Source of the DNA: Sesamum alatum
Taxonomy: Eukaryota; Streptophyta; Magnoliopsida; Lamiales; Pedaliaceae
Direction of reading: 5' to 3'
DNA length: 64,000 bases
Assembly: GCA_034509735.1 (NCBI GenBank)
Contig: JACGWO010000011.1
Coordinates: 22,366,979-22,430,978, forward strand
The number at the start of each line of letters is the position of its first letter. Positions within the stretch are counted from its first letter, which is position 1. Of this stretch, positions 1 to 12,000 are shown in pieces. A program made the translations under genes and the position numbers. A model generated the notes under the pieces. That model worked only from the letters and a program-made list of their open reading frames with translations, searched no databases and was not told where the DNA came from.

Positions 1-781
1 AGTGTGGTGGCCAGTAGGATTGGGCAACATTTATACCCGAATCCGATTACGATTTCTTGTTCGAGGATTGATTATGCGCGTGTGTGCATATTGGTGAACT
101 TGGATGAACCCCTACCGAAACATGTAGTGGTAGTTAAGCCGGTGGGGGATGGTGCAGATGGGGGAGTTGTGCAGGTGGATGTGGAGTATGATTGGACACC
201 ACCGAGGTGCAGGTTGTGTAATGTGGTCGGCCACGGGGAGGGGCATTGCCCACGTAAGAAACTGACAGCCCCTAAACGACCGGCCACGTAGGTCTTTGTG
301 CAGAAACCAAAGCCGCATGCAGCAACCCCTAGCCATAGTTCTGAAAATTCTGAGCAGTGGCAGGTTGTCCATCACAACCTAAGGACTACATGGCCGTGTC
401 CCCCTGCCAACACAGCCGTGTCAGAAACAAGCCCAGGCGCCCCCGCCACACGGCCGTGTCAGAAGGTCATGCAAGAGAGTCTCTCGCCACACGGCCGTGT
501 GGCCCGGCCGTGTTTTGCGCTGTCCCGAACTCCCACTCCTCACCCCTGGGCACATGGTCGTGTCCTTCAGCAATGTCAGATGGCCACAATTCCCCACGGC
601 CGTGTTCTCCTCTCACACGACCGTGTTCTCCCTTCGTTGCTCGAGACCCACGGAAGGGCAATGAGGTGGTGGTCTTTAATAAGTTTGACTTACTGACCGA
701 CGAGGCGGAGACTGCTGGAGATAAAGTTGTTACTTATGCTAATCAAGGCCCTAAACAAAGCAGCCCTCAAGCGGTTACTCC
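1..781 (+). pseudogene. LINE ORF1 (gag-like) C-terminal remnant with CCHC zinc knuckle
   Basis: An open frame up to position 291 encodes the C-terminal part of a plant LINE ORF1 nucleic-acid-binding protein. The residues before the knuckle (RIDYARVCILVNLDEPLP, then VEYDWTPPRC) fit the DUF4283/zf-CCHC_4 arrangement of these proteins. The knuckle is Cys-X2-Cys-X4-His-X4-Cys at 208-249 and is intact. The frame ends with TAG right after the knuckle. The Ser/Pro-rich hinge that should follow (about 300-780) is broken between frames and is crowded with GGCCGTGT-type palindromes. ORF1 protein coats the LINE RNA in known elements; this copy cannot make a full one. Confidence 0.82.
388..626. repeat. 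Island of palindromic ACACGGCCGTGT-type motifs
   Basis: At least eight copies or near copies of a 12-bp palindrome, core GGCCGTGT or its partner ACACGGCC, occur in about 240 bp: around 388, 409, 448, 489, 503, 551, 594 and 614. Spacing is irregular, so this is not a simple tandem repeat. Variants include acatggccgtgt, acacagccgtgt and acacgaccgtgt. The same motif returns in the 3' UTR of the element (see 4420-4501). Each copy could form a small hairpin in RNA or a cruciform arm in DNA. Confidence 0.8.
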
Positions 782-3700
782 ATGATAAATGTTGCATGTT
801 GGAACGCACGTGACCTTAACAAGCGAGACCACCAATATGCAGTGCAAGAGCTTGTGCGTGAATTTCAATTGGTGCTACTTAGTATTCTAGAGACGAGGGT
901 AGCATAACAGAACCTAGTGCGTGTTCGGGATTCTGTTCGGGCAGATTGGACCTGGTTTATGGATTATTCCGCTGATGGTCCGGGAAAACGAGTATGGTTG
1001 GGATGGGATCCCTCAGCAGTGAGAGTTGAAGTGTTGCAGCATGACCACCAATTTGTTCATTGTTAGGTAACTCAGTTGTGCAATTCTAGGGTTCGACTAT
1101 TTACATTTGTTTATGTTAGTATTCAGAGGACTTTATGGAATTCGCTAGTTAGCTTGGCGAAGCAGCACATGGATGATCCCTGGTTAGTGTGGGGGGATTT
1201 CAAACATGGTCATGGATGTGAGTGAGATTTTGGGGCAACATGCTAACTACAGGTTGGCTATGGCAGAATTTTGGGATTGCATCCATGCTGCCCAGCTCCA
1301 TACTATGCGGATGTGGGGTAGCCAGTATTCGTGGCATAATAGTAGCACGGGTGCCTAGAGCCTTTGGAAGCGGCTGGACCGGGTGTTGATTAATGAGGCA
1401 TGGCTAGAGCACTAGCCGGATAGGGAGTATCAATGCTCTACTCAACATATCTCCGACCATTGCCCTCTTGTGCTTAAGGATGCGGGAGCTGGACCACGCC
1501 GGGGAGGAATGTTCCGATTTGATAATTTCCTATGTCCTGATAGCTAATTCTTGATGGAGGTGAAGTGCATTTGGAGACATCGATCCACAAGACGAGGATG
1601 TTTGTTGTGGTGAAAAAACTAAAGGGTCTTAAGCCCTCTTTTCGAGCCATGCGGCGCAACAAAAGGGATTTGGCACGAAATGTCATGGAGGCTTTGGAGT
1701 TCCTTGCCAAAATCCAAGCATTATTGCTCACCATGCCACAAGATCGGTTTCTGCAATGCACGGAGAGCTCTATCGGGCTGTCTATGTTGCGGCAGTCTCG
1801 CAAAAGCAGTCTATGCTACAACAGCGGGCTAAGTTGCAATGGTTACAGGATGGGGACCAATGCACGTGGTTCTTTTTTCAGAAGATTGCTGCGGACCAAG
1901 CTCGGTATCGTATCTTACAGATTACCACCCGTTCGGGAGAGGTGGTCCATGAGGAGGCCTAGGTGATTCATGAGTTCGTGGCCTATTTTCAGACGTTGTT
2001 GGGAGGTACTAGGCAACAACGGGTTGTTGACCTGGAACCATTGCGAGCTTTCATCCCGGCAAGGCTCTCGGCTGAGGACGCCACTCACATGATTAGACGG
2101 ATCCAGGCCGAGGAAATCCTCCAGGCAGTGTTCTTGATTGATGACAATAAAGCACCAGGGCCTGATGGGTACTTAACACGATTCTTTAAGGCAGTCTGGT
2201 CTGATATTGGTGATCATATTGTGGGGGCTGTTACGGAATTCTTTACTACGGTCCGAATGCTGCGGCAAGTGAACACCATGCTTATCACCCTGGTTCCCAA
2301 GGTCCAGTCCCCTTCCAGGGTGGCTGAATTCCGGCATATTTCTTGCTGCAACGTCCTGTACAAAATAATTACAAAGATCCTGATGACGAGGATGAAAGGG
2401 GTGTTACATCTGCTAGTTGATGAGAGCCAAACCACGTTCATTCTGGGAAGACGAATCACAGATAATATTATGTTGGCCCAGGACCTCCTCTTCGGTTACA
2501 ACCAGGTCCGTCTTCCGAAACGATGTGCCCTAAAGATTGATCTATGGAAGGCTTATGACACGGTGGATTGGGATTGTTTGATGGCGGCGTTGCGGTTGTA
2601 TGGGTTTCATGACCAGTTTGTGCGGTGGGTCAGTGAGTGTGTTTGTACTGTGACGTACTCTGTATGCATTAATGAACAGCCGCAGGGATTCTTTGAGGGG
2701 GCTAGGGGGCTCCGACAGGGGGATCTTATGTCCCCGTACTTAGTCGTCTTGGTGATAGAGCTCCTGCACGCAGGACTCAAGGGGCGCATCATGGCAACCC
2801 CGGATTTTGGGTTTCATTGGAGGTATCACAAGTTGGAGTTGTTTATGGTCACATTTGCAGACGACTTGTTGGTCTTCTGTGAAGCTAATGCACGGTCCCT
2901 ACAGATTATTCAACAAGGGCTAGTGGAATTCTCCAATCTTTCGGGACTCCAAGCCAATATTTAGAATAGCACTATTTTCTTCTCGAAAGCGATAGGGAAC
3001 GCTCTTGAGCTGCAAGGGCTTATGGGATTCCCCATAGGAGTGTTCCTGATCTGGTACCTGGGGGTCCCTCTCATCACCTCCAAACTCACGTTGAGCGACT
3101 GTCAGCCGCTCCTTGAAAAATTGGATGCTCGGATTCATGCGTGGGGCTCCCACCTATTATCATTTGCGGGCCGAGTTCAGCTTATTCTGTCCGTTCTATC
3201 GGCTATATATGTTTATTGGGCCTCCGTATTCTTATTGCCCAAGGGTGTGGTTCGGGCGATTGAGCAACGCCTCCGTCTGTTTTTGTGGCGTGGGAACTCG
3301 GTGACGGGGGTAGCTAAAGTGGCATGGGCTTCTGTCTGCCGCCCGGTTGAGTGTGGAGGCCTAGGTATTCGGCCAATATGTGCGCTGAATAAAGCTTTAA
3401 TGAGTCGGCATCCATGGAATATTATTGATACACGGAATACCACCCTGTGGGTATGGTGGATTCGGCGGTACCACTTGCGACGTAAGTCTATTTGGCTGGT
3501 TGGCACTGGAACGGGGTCATGGGGGTGGAAATAACTCTTGAAACTCTGTCCTGAGGTGATGAGAGGCATTGTCGTCACGGTGGGTGATGACGGTAGGCTC
3601 CTACTTTGGCAAGATCCTTGGCACCCGCTAGGAATCTTGCTTCTTTGCTGCCCGAGCGGCCCCCTTGTCACGGGTCTACATGATAGGTCCTTGGTGCGGG

Positions 3701-4365
3701 AGGTGATTCGTGACGGGGAGTGGTCCTGGCCGGCGGATACTTCTGATGAAGTGATGCAGATCATAGCAGCCAGTCCACCGATTGGGGCGGCGATGGATTC
3801 CATCACTTGGCGGTCGAATAATGATACGTATTCCACTTCCTCGGCGTTACAGTTGTTTGATACAGGCGCACCTCGAGTGGGTTGGTCGGTCTTGTTGGAA
3901 GGCCCGGTGAAGATACCTCGACATTGTTTTGTCCTATGGCTTGCTATTCATGACCGACTTTCTACCACAGATAAACTGTGGCTTCAACACTTGGATGGTG
4001 GTTGTGTCTTGTATGGAGGGGAATCGGTAGAGAGCCATCAACACCTCTTTTTTACATGTCCATACTCGGCATCGCTTGTCCGAATTTGTCGAAGGAAAGT
4101 CAAGTTCATGTAGCCCTTCCTAGATTGATCTCGTGGAGTGGCATGGGCAGCTCGGCAGTGGCGTGGGGAACACCTCCTCAATCCCACGTATAGGTCACTC
4201 CTTGCGGCGTTGGTTTATCATCTGTGGATGGAGCGGAACCAACGGCGTTTCCAACAGCACTTCTGTAGTCCGGAGGCCCTGACAGGACTTATCCTTGAGC
4301 AGATTCGGAATAGACTATTGAGCGTTTCCCTCCCCCCGTCCCTGCAGCTCCTTTGCCACATATAA
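782..4365 (+). pseudogene. LINE ORF2 pseudogene: endonuclease, reverse transcriptase, zf-RVT
   Basis: Begins with MINVACWNARDLN, the usual opening of plant LINE ORF2. The endonuclease region reads on through several in-frame stops and shifts (WGDF near 1190-1200, ISDHCPLVL near 1450-1480). The RT domain has its longest open piece at 1963-2964, with NKAPGPDGY (2149-2175), a KAYDTVDW segment and the catalytic FADDL at 2854-2868. After a TAG at 2962-2964 the thumb and the Cys/His-rich RT-associated region continue (SRHPWNII, LFFTCPYS), ending at a TAA at 4363-4365. No RNase H domain is visible. In active elements this protein nicks the target and copies LINE RNA; here several disruptions make that impossible. 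Confidence 0.9.
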
Positions 4366-4622
4366 GGTCTGAAAAATTGCGTGGAACCAGTGAGGTACAC
4401 GCCTATGTTGTTCCCTCAACACGGCCGTGTTCGATTAGGACCTCTTGCCTTAGCATATAAGCATAAAGCATGGCCGTGGTTGTCTAGAACACGGCCGTGT
4501 ACTCAAGACTGGCCAAATGCCTTTGTTGTAATTGTACCCTTTGTTTACATCTATGAAAGTTAACATTCCTCCCCCCACCCCCTTCCCCCCCACCCCCGCC
4601 CCCGCAAAAAAAAAAAAAAAAA
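4366..4622 (+). other. LINE 3' UTR with palindromes, C-rich tract and poly(A) tail
   Basis: Follows the ORF2 stop. It holds three more GGCCGTG-type motifs (about 4420, 4470 and 4489), a strongly C-rich stretch at 4568-4605 (G-quadruplex-capable on the minus strand) and an uninterrupted A17 run (4606-4622). The poly(A) run marks the RNA 3' end that primed insertion. Confidence 0.8.
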
Positions 4623-4885
4623 CCTAATATACAATTGACAAAATTAAATTGAAAAAAGAAAAACATTGATGCTGCAATCTAGTTAAATTAGCATCAAATT
4701 AATAACTTTCCAGCCAAAATGGATGTGTAGTGAATGCAACAAATGCTAATTAGATTCATTCTATGTATGTTATTTGTGCATTGGATATATGAATAATTGC
4801 ATTCTTATTTTTAAAAAATATGTTTATTGCGATCAATTACTATCTACCTATCTTATGTATTAAACATCAAACATGGTATATCTAT
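4623..4885. other. AT-rich DNA, nothing recognised
   Basis: This stretch separates the LINE tail from the nested Copia region. It is AT-rich with no coding signal, no TIR pair and no recognisable repeat. Confidence 0.6.
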
Positions 4886-5189
4886 CACTACAAAAAATTG
4901 AATGATTCCCTATATTACAAATGACTACTGTTTAAAAATCATGACAATTTTTTGGTATATATTGCATATATTGCATTGTAATATTGAAATTATAACATAT
5001 GCCCTTTCATATTCCCTCCATTGATGTTGAGGTGAGTGGTGTTAATGGATGTTTATAGCCATAATATTTGTAACATTTATCTTCAATACCATCACTCCAC
5101 TACTACACTATGTTCCTACACATTTCATATTCACTTTTTAGCCATTTATCCCCTCTATTTCTTGTAACCTATAACATTATTGTCCATTG

Positions 5190-6750
5190 TGATGTGAGCT
5201 GAAAGAGTTTGTTTTTGGGCTTGAACGGAGTGGCCTTTGATCTTCTACAAGCTATGAAACGGGAACCTGCAAAAAAAAAAAGTTAGCACTCCGACACTCA
5301 AGTCAATAAGTAATTATGAAAGAATAAACGTAAATGAATGAGAGAGAAGTGAATTCTCGTGACTAAGGAATATGAGAAAGGCAAAATGTGAGCGTGAGAG
5401 CATAAAAATCGTGTAGGAGAGTGCTAGGAAACGTTACTTGTGCCAGCCATACGACCTGGTATTTATACGAGAAGAGTCATATTTGAAAAAGACTCCTAGT
5501 TGCTTTAGGACTCTGGAGGGACTACGTGCTATCCTTCCCAAACTTCAACAGTCCCTGGACTCCTTGAAAGTAGGAGGTCTGTTGAGGGGGCCTTCTATGG
5601 ATAAGGATAGGGGATAGACTGGGTCAATCCTTATCTTCTGCCGACAATCCTGGGCCTCCACCTTGGGCCCATTGGCTGGGTGTCTCGTCCTAGGCTTGGG
5701 CCTCCGCCTTGGGCTCCCTCGGTTGTGGGCTTGAGTCTGGAGTGGGCCTCCCCCATATGCAGTCGGGCCTTCGTATGGGGCCTTCCTTTGTGGACTTCTA
5801 TTAGCATCTTTTGGGCGTGTGGGCTTCACCTTTGGGTTGATCTTTTTACCATATATCATTCAGTCCCCCCCCTCACTCTAAGAGGGAGGGTGCGCTACCA
5901 TTCCCACTTAGAGTAGAGGCCTTCTGAAGTTGCTGAGGGAGGTGTGACTTCCTTGTCCATTTGTCGAACCCCAGGCGAGCTCCTTTTCTGGTCAAGAAAA
6001 TGGAACAGTTGCCTAAGGTGTTGGGCGTCTATGTGCAATGATGACTGGTGCAGCTTTTGAGGTAGGCTAGGCCATAGGCCTGCACTGAGGCGAATGTTTT
6101 CCACGCGCCTGGACTGAGGGCAGCTATTGATAACTTCCTGCGTTGGTTACTTTTTAAGCTTTGGTAACCGCCCAATGAGGGGCGGTTACCAACACGAACC
6201 TTAGGTAACTGCATCTTCCCCCACGTACTCCCCTTCATTCGCGTTATTACGTATGCCCGCTTCATTCTTCCGTCTTCCCATGTCTTCACAAGAGAGAACC
6301 GCAGTTTTATACCTCCATTACCTCTGTAAGTGCCTTCTTTCCTTTCTTCGCATTTCTTAACTTTTTCGTGAGCAATGTCTTCTTCTTCTCCATCGGATGA
6401 GTCCATACAGTTTGTGGGGGAGTGGACTGGAGGTGATGATCCCTCCGCCGCCTCTTCCTTAGGGTTGGCGTTTGGTTGCGCAGTCCACCGCCGTGGCCGG
6501 AGGTAGAGCCTGAGAAACCTTACCCGAGTCCTTAGGCGTTTGTTGGACGAGGAGGAAGATGATGATAGTGTGGAGGAGGTAGGGAATCCCCATGGGGGAG
6601 ACGATGAAGCGGGTTCTTCCTATGAGGAGGGACGAGAGGAGCCGCCGGAGGCGGAGGATGTAGATCTAGGAAGAGGAGGAAGAAGAGAGGGAGGTAAGTC
6701 CCCTTCCTTTGGAGAAGGCCTCCTTCTTCAGGGCCTCCGATGCTGCTCCA
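5190..6750 (+). mobile_element. Retroelement-like insertion (solo LTR or non-autonomous) in the 5' LTR
   Basis: The 3' LTR lacks these 1561 bp. The insert can be framed as TGATGTGAGC...TGCTCCA, with TG/CA ends and near-matching 5-bp flanks (cattg 5185-5189, catta 6751-6755). It contains a GC-rich GGGCCT-rich region (about 5640-5780) and, after it, a short open frame starting at 6375 (begins MSSSSPSDES, 43 codons) plus an acidic frame (6540-6761, rich in E/D/G). Those resemble the start of plant gypsy-type transposon proteins, so it may be a long LTR with leader and truncated gag-like sequence. The exact class is uncertain. Confidence 0.55.
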
Positions 6751-6867
6751 CATTAATATAGTGGATGATTTTTACACCTATAAAAGGGGCACTATTCTAC
6801 CATTTTAATATATATGCACGTATGCAATATTTCTACATGCAATAATCCTATAAGGGAGAGTTATATT

Positions 6868-7840
6868 CAATGTTACCAAACCCGAACCAGACGGGCCGGT
6901 TCGATCGTGTGACCGGGAAGCGGACCTATGTCCGGTCCAGTCAAGGGAGCAAAAATCGGAGAAGTCAAACCCAGAGTGAACCACTATAAATCGGTTAAAA
7001 CCCGGTCAAATCAACCAAAAAACTGGAAGGGATCAACCCGGTTTTACTTTTTAGAGAGAGAGACGGAGAAGAGACATACTTGCAACTTCTCCGGGGCCGA
7101 CGACAACTTTCTTCAAGAGAAAAGAATTTCTCTTCAATGGCAACACACTCACCATAAATGTTGTTTAAAGCTTTGATTTTGAAACCCACCCACCCCTCTC
7201 TCTCTCTTATCTCCCGGTTTTCTCTCTCTTTCCAATAATGGGATACCTCTCTCTTTATTAATGGAATAGGTTCTTTTTTTTTTTTTTTTTTGATAATTTG
7301 AATGGGTTTTTTCACTAATACTTGTTTTTTGCAAAAATGTGTTGGAGAATGTGAAGAAACTTATTAATTTTATTAATTGTTTTCGAATTGTTACTTTTTT
7401 CAATTTCTGTTTTTAATTTCTAAATGTTATGTTTTTAAAAAAGTTGATATTAATTTTTTATAGCTGAATTTTTAATTTATTCATTTTATAAGTTGTGATG
7501 AATTAATTATAATATTTTATATATTATTATTATTATTATTATTATTGTTATTATTATTATTATTATTGAATTTATTTTTGTGTGTTTCTTGTTAAATTTT
7601 GTTGGATAATTATTGTTTGTTGTTAATTAAATGGAATTTACTTTCAAACTTATGAAATTTTTTTTATTTAAATATATTTTGTCAATTAGTTCAATTAATT
7701 AGTATATAATATATATATATCACTATACTAAATATACATATATATAATATGGTTTGGGTCAACCGATTTTTTTAAGCCGGTTGGACCAGTGACCCAGTAA
7801 CTTATTCGATTTGATCTCCGGTCCGAATTTCAAAACATAG
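6868..7840. mobile_element. Non-autonomous TIR element with 8-bp target duplication (hAT-like)
   Basis: Absent from the 3' LTR. Flanked by a perfect 8-bp direct repeat GTTATATT (6860-6867 and 7841-7848). Its ends form imperfect inverted repeats of about 21 bp: left CAATGTTACCAAACCCGAAC, right GGTCCGAATTTCAAAACATA. An 8-bp duplication is the hAT signature. The interior has CCGGTT-rich ends and an AT-rich core with an ATT microsatellite (about 7526-7567) and a T-tract (7274-7291). No transposase coding is seen. Confidence 0.8.
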
Positions 7841-8111
7841 GTTATATTAGTTGAAGGAAGGTGTTGTTTTTTTCTTGAGCTTTGGACTCTACAACTTGTC
7901 CAGAGTGTATTAGAGCCATATGACGTTGTCGAACTGCTGTATCCTGAAGGGGACAAGCCAAGTGTGATACTGTTGGACCAGTGAGAATATTTTACTACAG
8001 TGGGCTTGAATCTCCTTAAAGAGAGTGAGATGTCCACGCCTCAACCTGAAGATAATTTATATATTTTTCAATTGTAATTGTTATCTCTACAATAATTTTA
8101 AGGAGAATCAT

Positions 8112-11100
8112 ATGGATACAGTTGAAAAACCAGCGGATGTCAGTGTGGGAGATCTCAACAAGCCTTTTCGGTTCAATGGTACCATTTCAAGAGATGGAAG
8201 GTAAAGTAATTTCTTACCTAAGTCTTCTTAAGGTTTCTTATATTCTCACTGAAAAACACCCGAGCAAGACCGATGACACTAACATGAATGCTGATGATGA
8301 GTATGCTATCCACCAAGAGAAAGTGGAGAACTACGACAACGATACATTCAAATATCGGTATATTATCTTCTCAACTGTTTATTTGATAATTTTTATGATT
8401 ATTATAATAGAACATACTCTAATGCAAAGAAAATTTGGAAAGGACTGTAGAGTAAGCATGATACCGAAGAGGTGGGTGGGAAAAATATGTTGCTGGCAGA
8501 TTTTTTCAATTTCAAATGGTGCATAATAAATCAGTGGCTAACCAAACTCAAGATTTTATCATGATTGTTGGAGAGCTTAGGTCAAAGTATATCAAAATTA
8601 GAGATAACCTCGTTGTTTGTGGCATCATTGACAAAGTCCGACCTTCATGGAAAGAATTTCATAAAATAATGCACCACAAGCAAAACGAAACAAAGCTTGA
8701 AATATTGATAATGTGAATCAGCATGGAAGAAGAAGTGCAAGGGGCCAAGGTGCACTTCTGCAGCCACCGAAGAGTAGTGCACAACCCATCTCAACAAAGG
8801 TAGATTTAATTTTATCAAATAATTTTGCACCTAGCTCTCATAAAACATATTTTTACGCCAAAAAAAGAAGTTTTTCAAGAAAACTTACGGTAAATTTCCC
8901 AAGAAAAAATAATGAGAACAACCAAGCACAAGAACAAAATCCAAGAGCATGTTATGTTTGTGGCAAGAGTGAGCCTATTGCTCGATTTTGCAAATATAGA
9001 GACCGTGAGCCTGCTCTGCAAGCTAACGTAGTTGAGGAGCCTCTTGTGGCAATGGTAATAGACATACACATGGTTGAAAGTGTTGATGGATGGTGGGCAG
9101 ACTCTGGTGCAAACCGCCATGTTTATTATCAGAAAAATTATTTCAAAGTGTATATTCCATTTGACGAGTCGAGAACTATTATGCTTGGTGATTCTCATAG
9201 TACCCAAATACTTGGAATTGGAGAAGTTGAGTTGAAATTTACGTCAGGAAGGGCATTGGCCTTGAAAGATGTAGTTTTCTACTCAACAAGGCTGACTTCA
9301 AACAGATTATGTAATCTAATCAATATGTAATTACGAAAAGAGGTATTTTAGGGGTAAAGAATATGCATGTGATGAGATGTTAAAATTGAATGTTGAGATG
9401 AATAAAGTGTGTTCAACTTCTGTTTATATGCTCTCTTCTATTAATTTTTGGAATGCTCGTTTGTGTCATATTAATAATCATTATATGAGAATCATGAGTA
9501 ATTTAAGACTAATTCCAATGATTAAAAAGGATTTTGGAAAATGTAAATCTTGTAGTAAAGCCAAGATCACTAAAAGGCCTCATCCGAGTGTTGAAAGAAA
9601 AACCGAATTGTTAGAGTTAATACATTCTGATATTTGTGAACTTTGAGGAATTTTAACTCATTTAGGAAATCGATATTTTGTCATTTTTATTGATGATTTT
9701 TCTAAATATACATATGTTTATTTGATGAAAATAAAAGTGATGATTTTGAGAAGTTTAAGGATTATCTCCATGAAGTTGAAAAATCAATTCCGTAAGAAAA
9801 TAAAGAGAATTAGAAGTGATAGAGGCCGAGAATATGAGTCAAATGAGTTTAATTCTTTTGTTAAATCATTGGGAATAATTCATGAAATTACTCCATCATA
9901 TTTTCCTGCATCTAGTGGTGTAGCTGAGAGAAAAAATAGAACGTTAAGTTGGTTGATGTAACAAATGTCATGCTTATTGAATCTTGTGCACCTTCAAATC
10001 TTTGGGTTGAAGCTATATTAATAGCTTGTTATGTGTTGAACAAGGTGCTGCATAAAAGAACGAAATTAACACCTTTTGAGGTGTGGGGAAGTTATAAGCC
10101 AAAATGGGGATATATCAGAGTTTGGGGTTGCTTACTTATGTGAGGCTAATAGATCCTAAAATTTCAAAATTGGGCATAAAAGTTATAACTTGTGCTTTTC
10201 TTGGTTATGCTTCCAATAGTATAACCTATAGATTTTTAAATTGGAAAGATAATGTGAATATAGAAATCAGGTGATGCTATTTTTCATGAAGAAAAGTTTC
10301 CATTTAATCCTAAAAATGGTGGGGTCTGAATATTGGAAAGAATATTTTATCTTTACCTAGCTCTTCCACTTCAATTTTGAAAAATGAAGAAAATATTTTT
10401 GAACTAACAAGAAGTAAAAGAGTTAGAGTAGAAAAAGATTTGATCCTGATTTTATGTTTTCATTATTGAAAATGACCCTCTTATTTTGAAAGAAGTTTTT
10501 TCATCACATAATGCTACTTTTTGGAAAGAGGTTGTGAATTATGAGATGGAGTCTCTAATTTCTAATAAAACTTGAAAATTAGTTGATTTACCACCGGTTT
10601 GTAAAATGATTGGGTGCAAATAGGTCCTCAGGAAAAAGTTAAAATCGAATGGTTCAATTAACAAGTTTAAAGCTAGATTAGTTGCCAAAGGTTTCAAACA
10701 ACTTGAAGATCTAAAGTTTTTTTTATACATATTATCCCGTAACTAGAGTGACATCTATTAGATTTTTTTAATTGCTATTGCTGCAATATTTGATTTTCAT
10801 ATCCATCAAATGGATGTATAAACTGCATTTTTGAATGAGGACTTAAATGAAGAAATTTATATGGACCAACTCAAAGGTTTTGTGGAAGCGGGCCAAGAAA
10901 GCAAGGTTTGTAAATTAACTAAATCCCTATATGGCTTAAAACATGCAAAAAAGCAGTGAATGAGTGAAAATTTTTATTCCTGCATGATTGATAATGGCTT
11001 TAAACCAAATGAGTGTGTTAAGTGCACTATCATAAGTCTTGGAATAATTCACATGTGATTGTTTGCCTCTATGCGAATGATTTGTTGATCTTCACATCTA

Positions 11101-12000
11101 CTTTGTACGTTATTAAAGAGACAAAAAAATATGCTTAATAATCATTTTAATATGAAGGATCTTGGTGAGCAAATTTTATTTTGGGCATGAAAATTACCAA
11201 AACATGTAATGAAATTTTCCTTGACCAATCGCATTATATTGATAAAATTATGAAAAATACAATTCTATTGATTGTAAGCATGTTACAACTCCTTCTGATC
11301 CGAGTATTCACTCATTTTCTATTAAAATTGATGGTGATGTGATAAATCAAAAGGAATATGCAAGCTTAATTGGAAGTTTGAGCTATGCAACTGATTGCAC
11401 TCGATTGATATTGCGTATACTGTAGGAGTACTTAGCGGGTTTACAAGCAAATCAGGTATTGAACATTGCATGCCATAACAAGAGTTATGAGATATTCAAT
11501 TTACTTGGTACAAAAAACTATGGCTTGTTTTATAAAAATATCCTATTGTACTTGAAGGCTTTTCTGTTGCAGATTAGAACACCTTATCAGATGATTCATG
11601 TTCTACCATTGGGTATATTTTTGTTTTGGATGGTGGTGCTATTTGTTGGAACTCTAAAAAGCAAATAATTATAACTAACTCTACCATGGAGGCTGAGCTT
11701 ATTGCTTTAGCTTCGGCTAGTGAGGAAGCTAATTGGTTGAGAGATTTATTCTTTCAAATACTTTACTTTGAAAAATCAATTTCTCCGATTTTAATTTATT
11801 GTGACAGCATCACTGCAATTGGTAGAGTACAAAACCGTTATTATAACGGTAAATCCAGACTATATATAAGAAGAAAACACAGTATTGTGAGATCATATTT
11901 GACAAGTGGTAATATCAATGTTGATTATGTTAAATCTTGTGATAATTTTGTAGATCTATTAACCAAAGTCTTGGCAAGAGAAAGGTCTAGAACACATTGA
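8112..12000 (+). pseudogene. Copia gag-pol polyprotein remnant
   Basis: Gag starts MDTVEKPADVSVGDLNKPF at 8112; a frameshift near 8180 is followed by a stop. A zinc knuckle lies at 8950-8991, but the His is replaced by Pro ([14 protein letters not shown]). The protease motif [11 protein letters not shown] is near 9090-9125, the integrase HHCC-like region and core are at 9440-9960, and the RT core near 11070-11081 reads YAND where YVDD is expected. RNase H (SKKQIIITNSTMEAELIALA) is near 11650-11710, ending LARERSRTH at 11998-12000. Many stops and shifts occur. Missing key residues plus the stops mean it is inactive. Confidence 0.9.

Larger units (their letters stand above)
1..4622 (+). mobile_element. 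L1-like LINE retrotransposon, 5' end outside window, degenerate
   Basis: A non-LTR retrotransposon in sense orientation. Seen: an ORF1 C-terminal piece with a CCHC knuckle (208-249), an ORF2 start at 782, an APE-type endonuclease region, an RT core with FADDL at 2854-2868, a Cys/His-rich C-terminal region, a short 3' UTR and an A17 tail at 4606-4622. Stops and frameshifts break both ORFs, so it is a dead copy. The left end lies off the window, so its target-site duplication cannot be checked. The body is clearly GC-richer than the AT-rich DNA to its right. A C-rich tract (4568-4605) directly precedes the poly(A). The order of domains is that of plant L1-type LINEs. Confidence 0.93.
4950..8091 (+). 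repeat. 5' LTR of the Copia element, split by two insertions
   Basis: LTR pieces lie at 4950-5189, 6751-6867 and 7841-8091. The order is fixed by the matching 3' LTR. A TATAAAA box (6779-6785) inside the LTR would have driven the element. The first bases have decayed (TTTTGG instead of TGTTGG). Confidence 0.9.

Noticed and set aside
3213..3836. Open frame of 207 codons on the minus strand
   Set aside because: Antisense to the LINE ORF2 C-terminal region, whose sense frame matches a known protein type.
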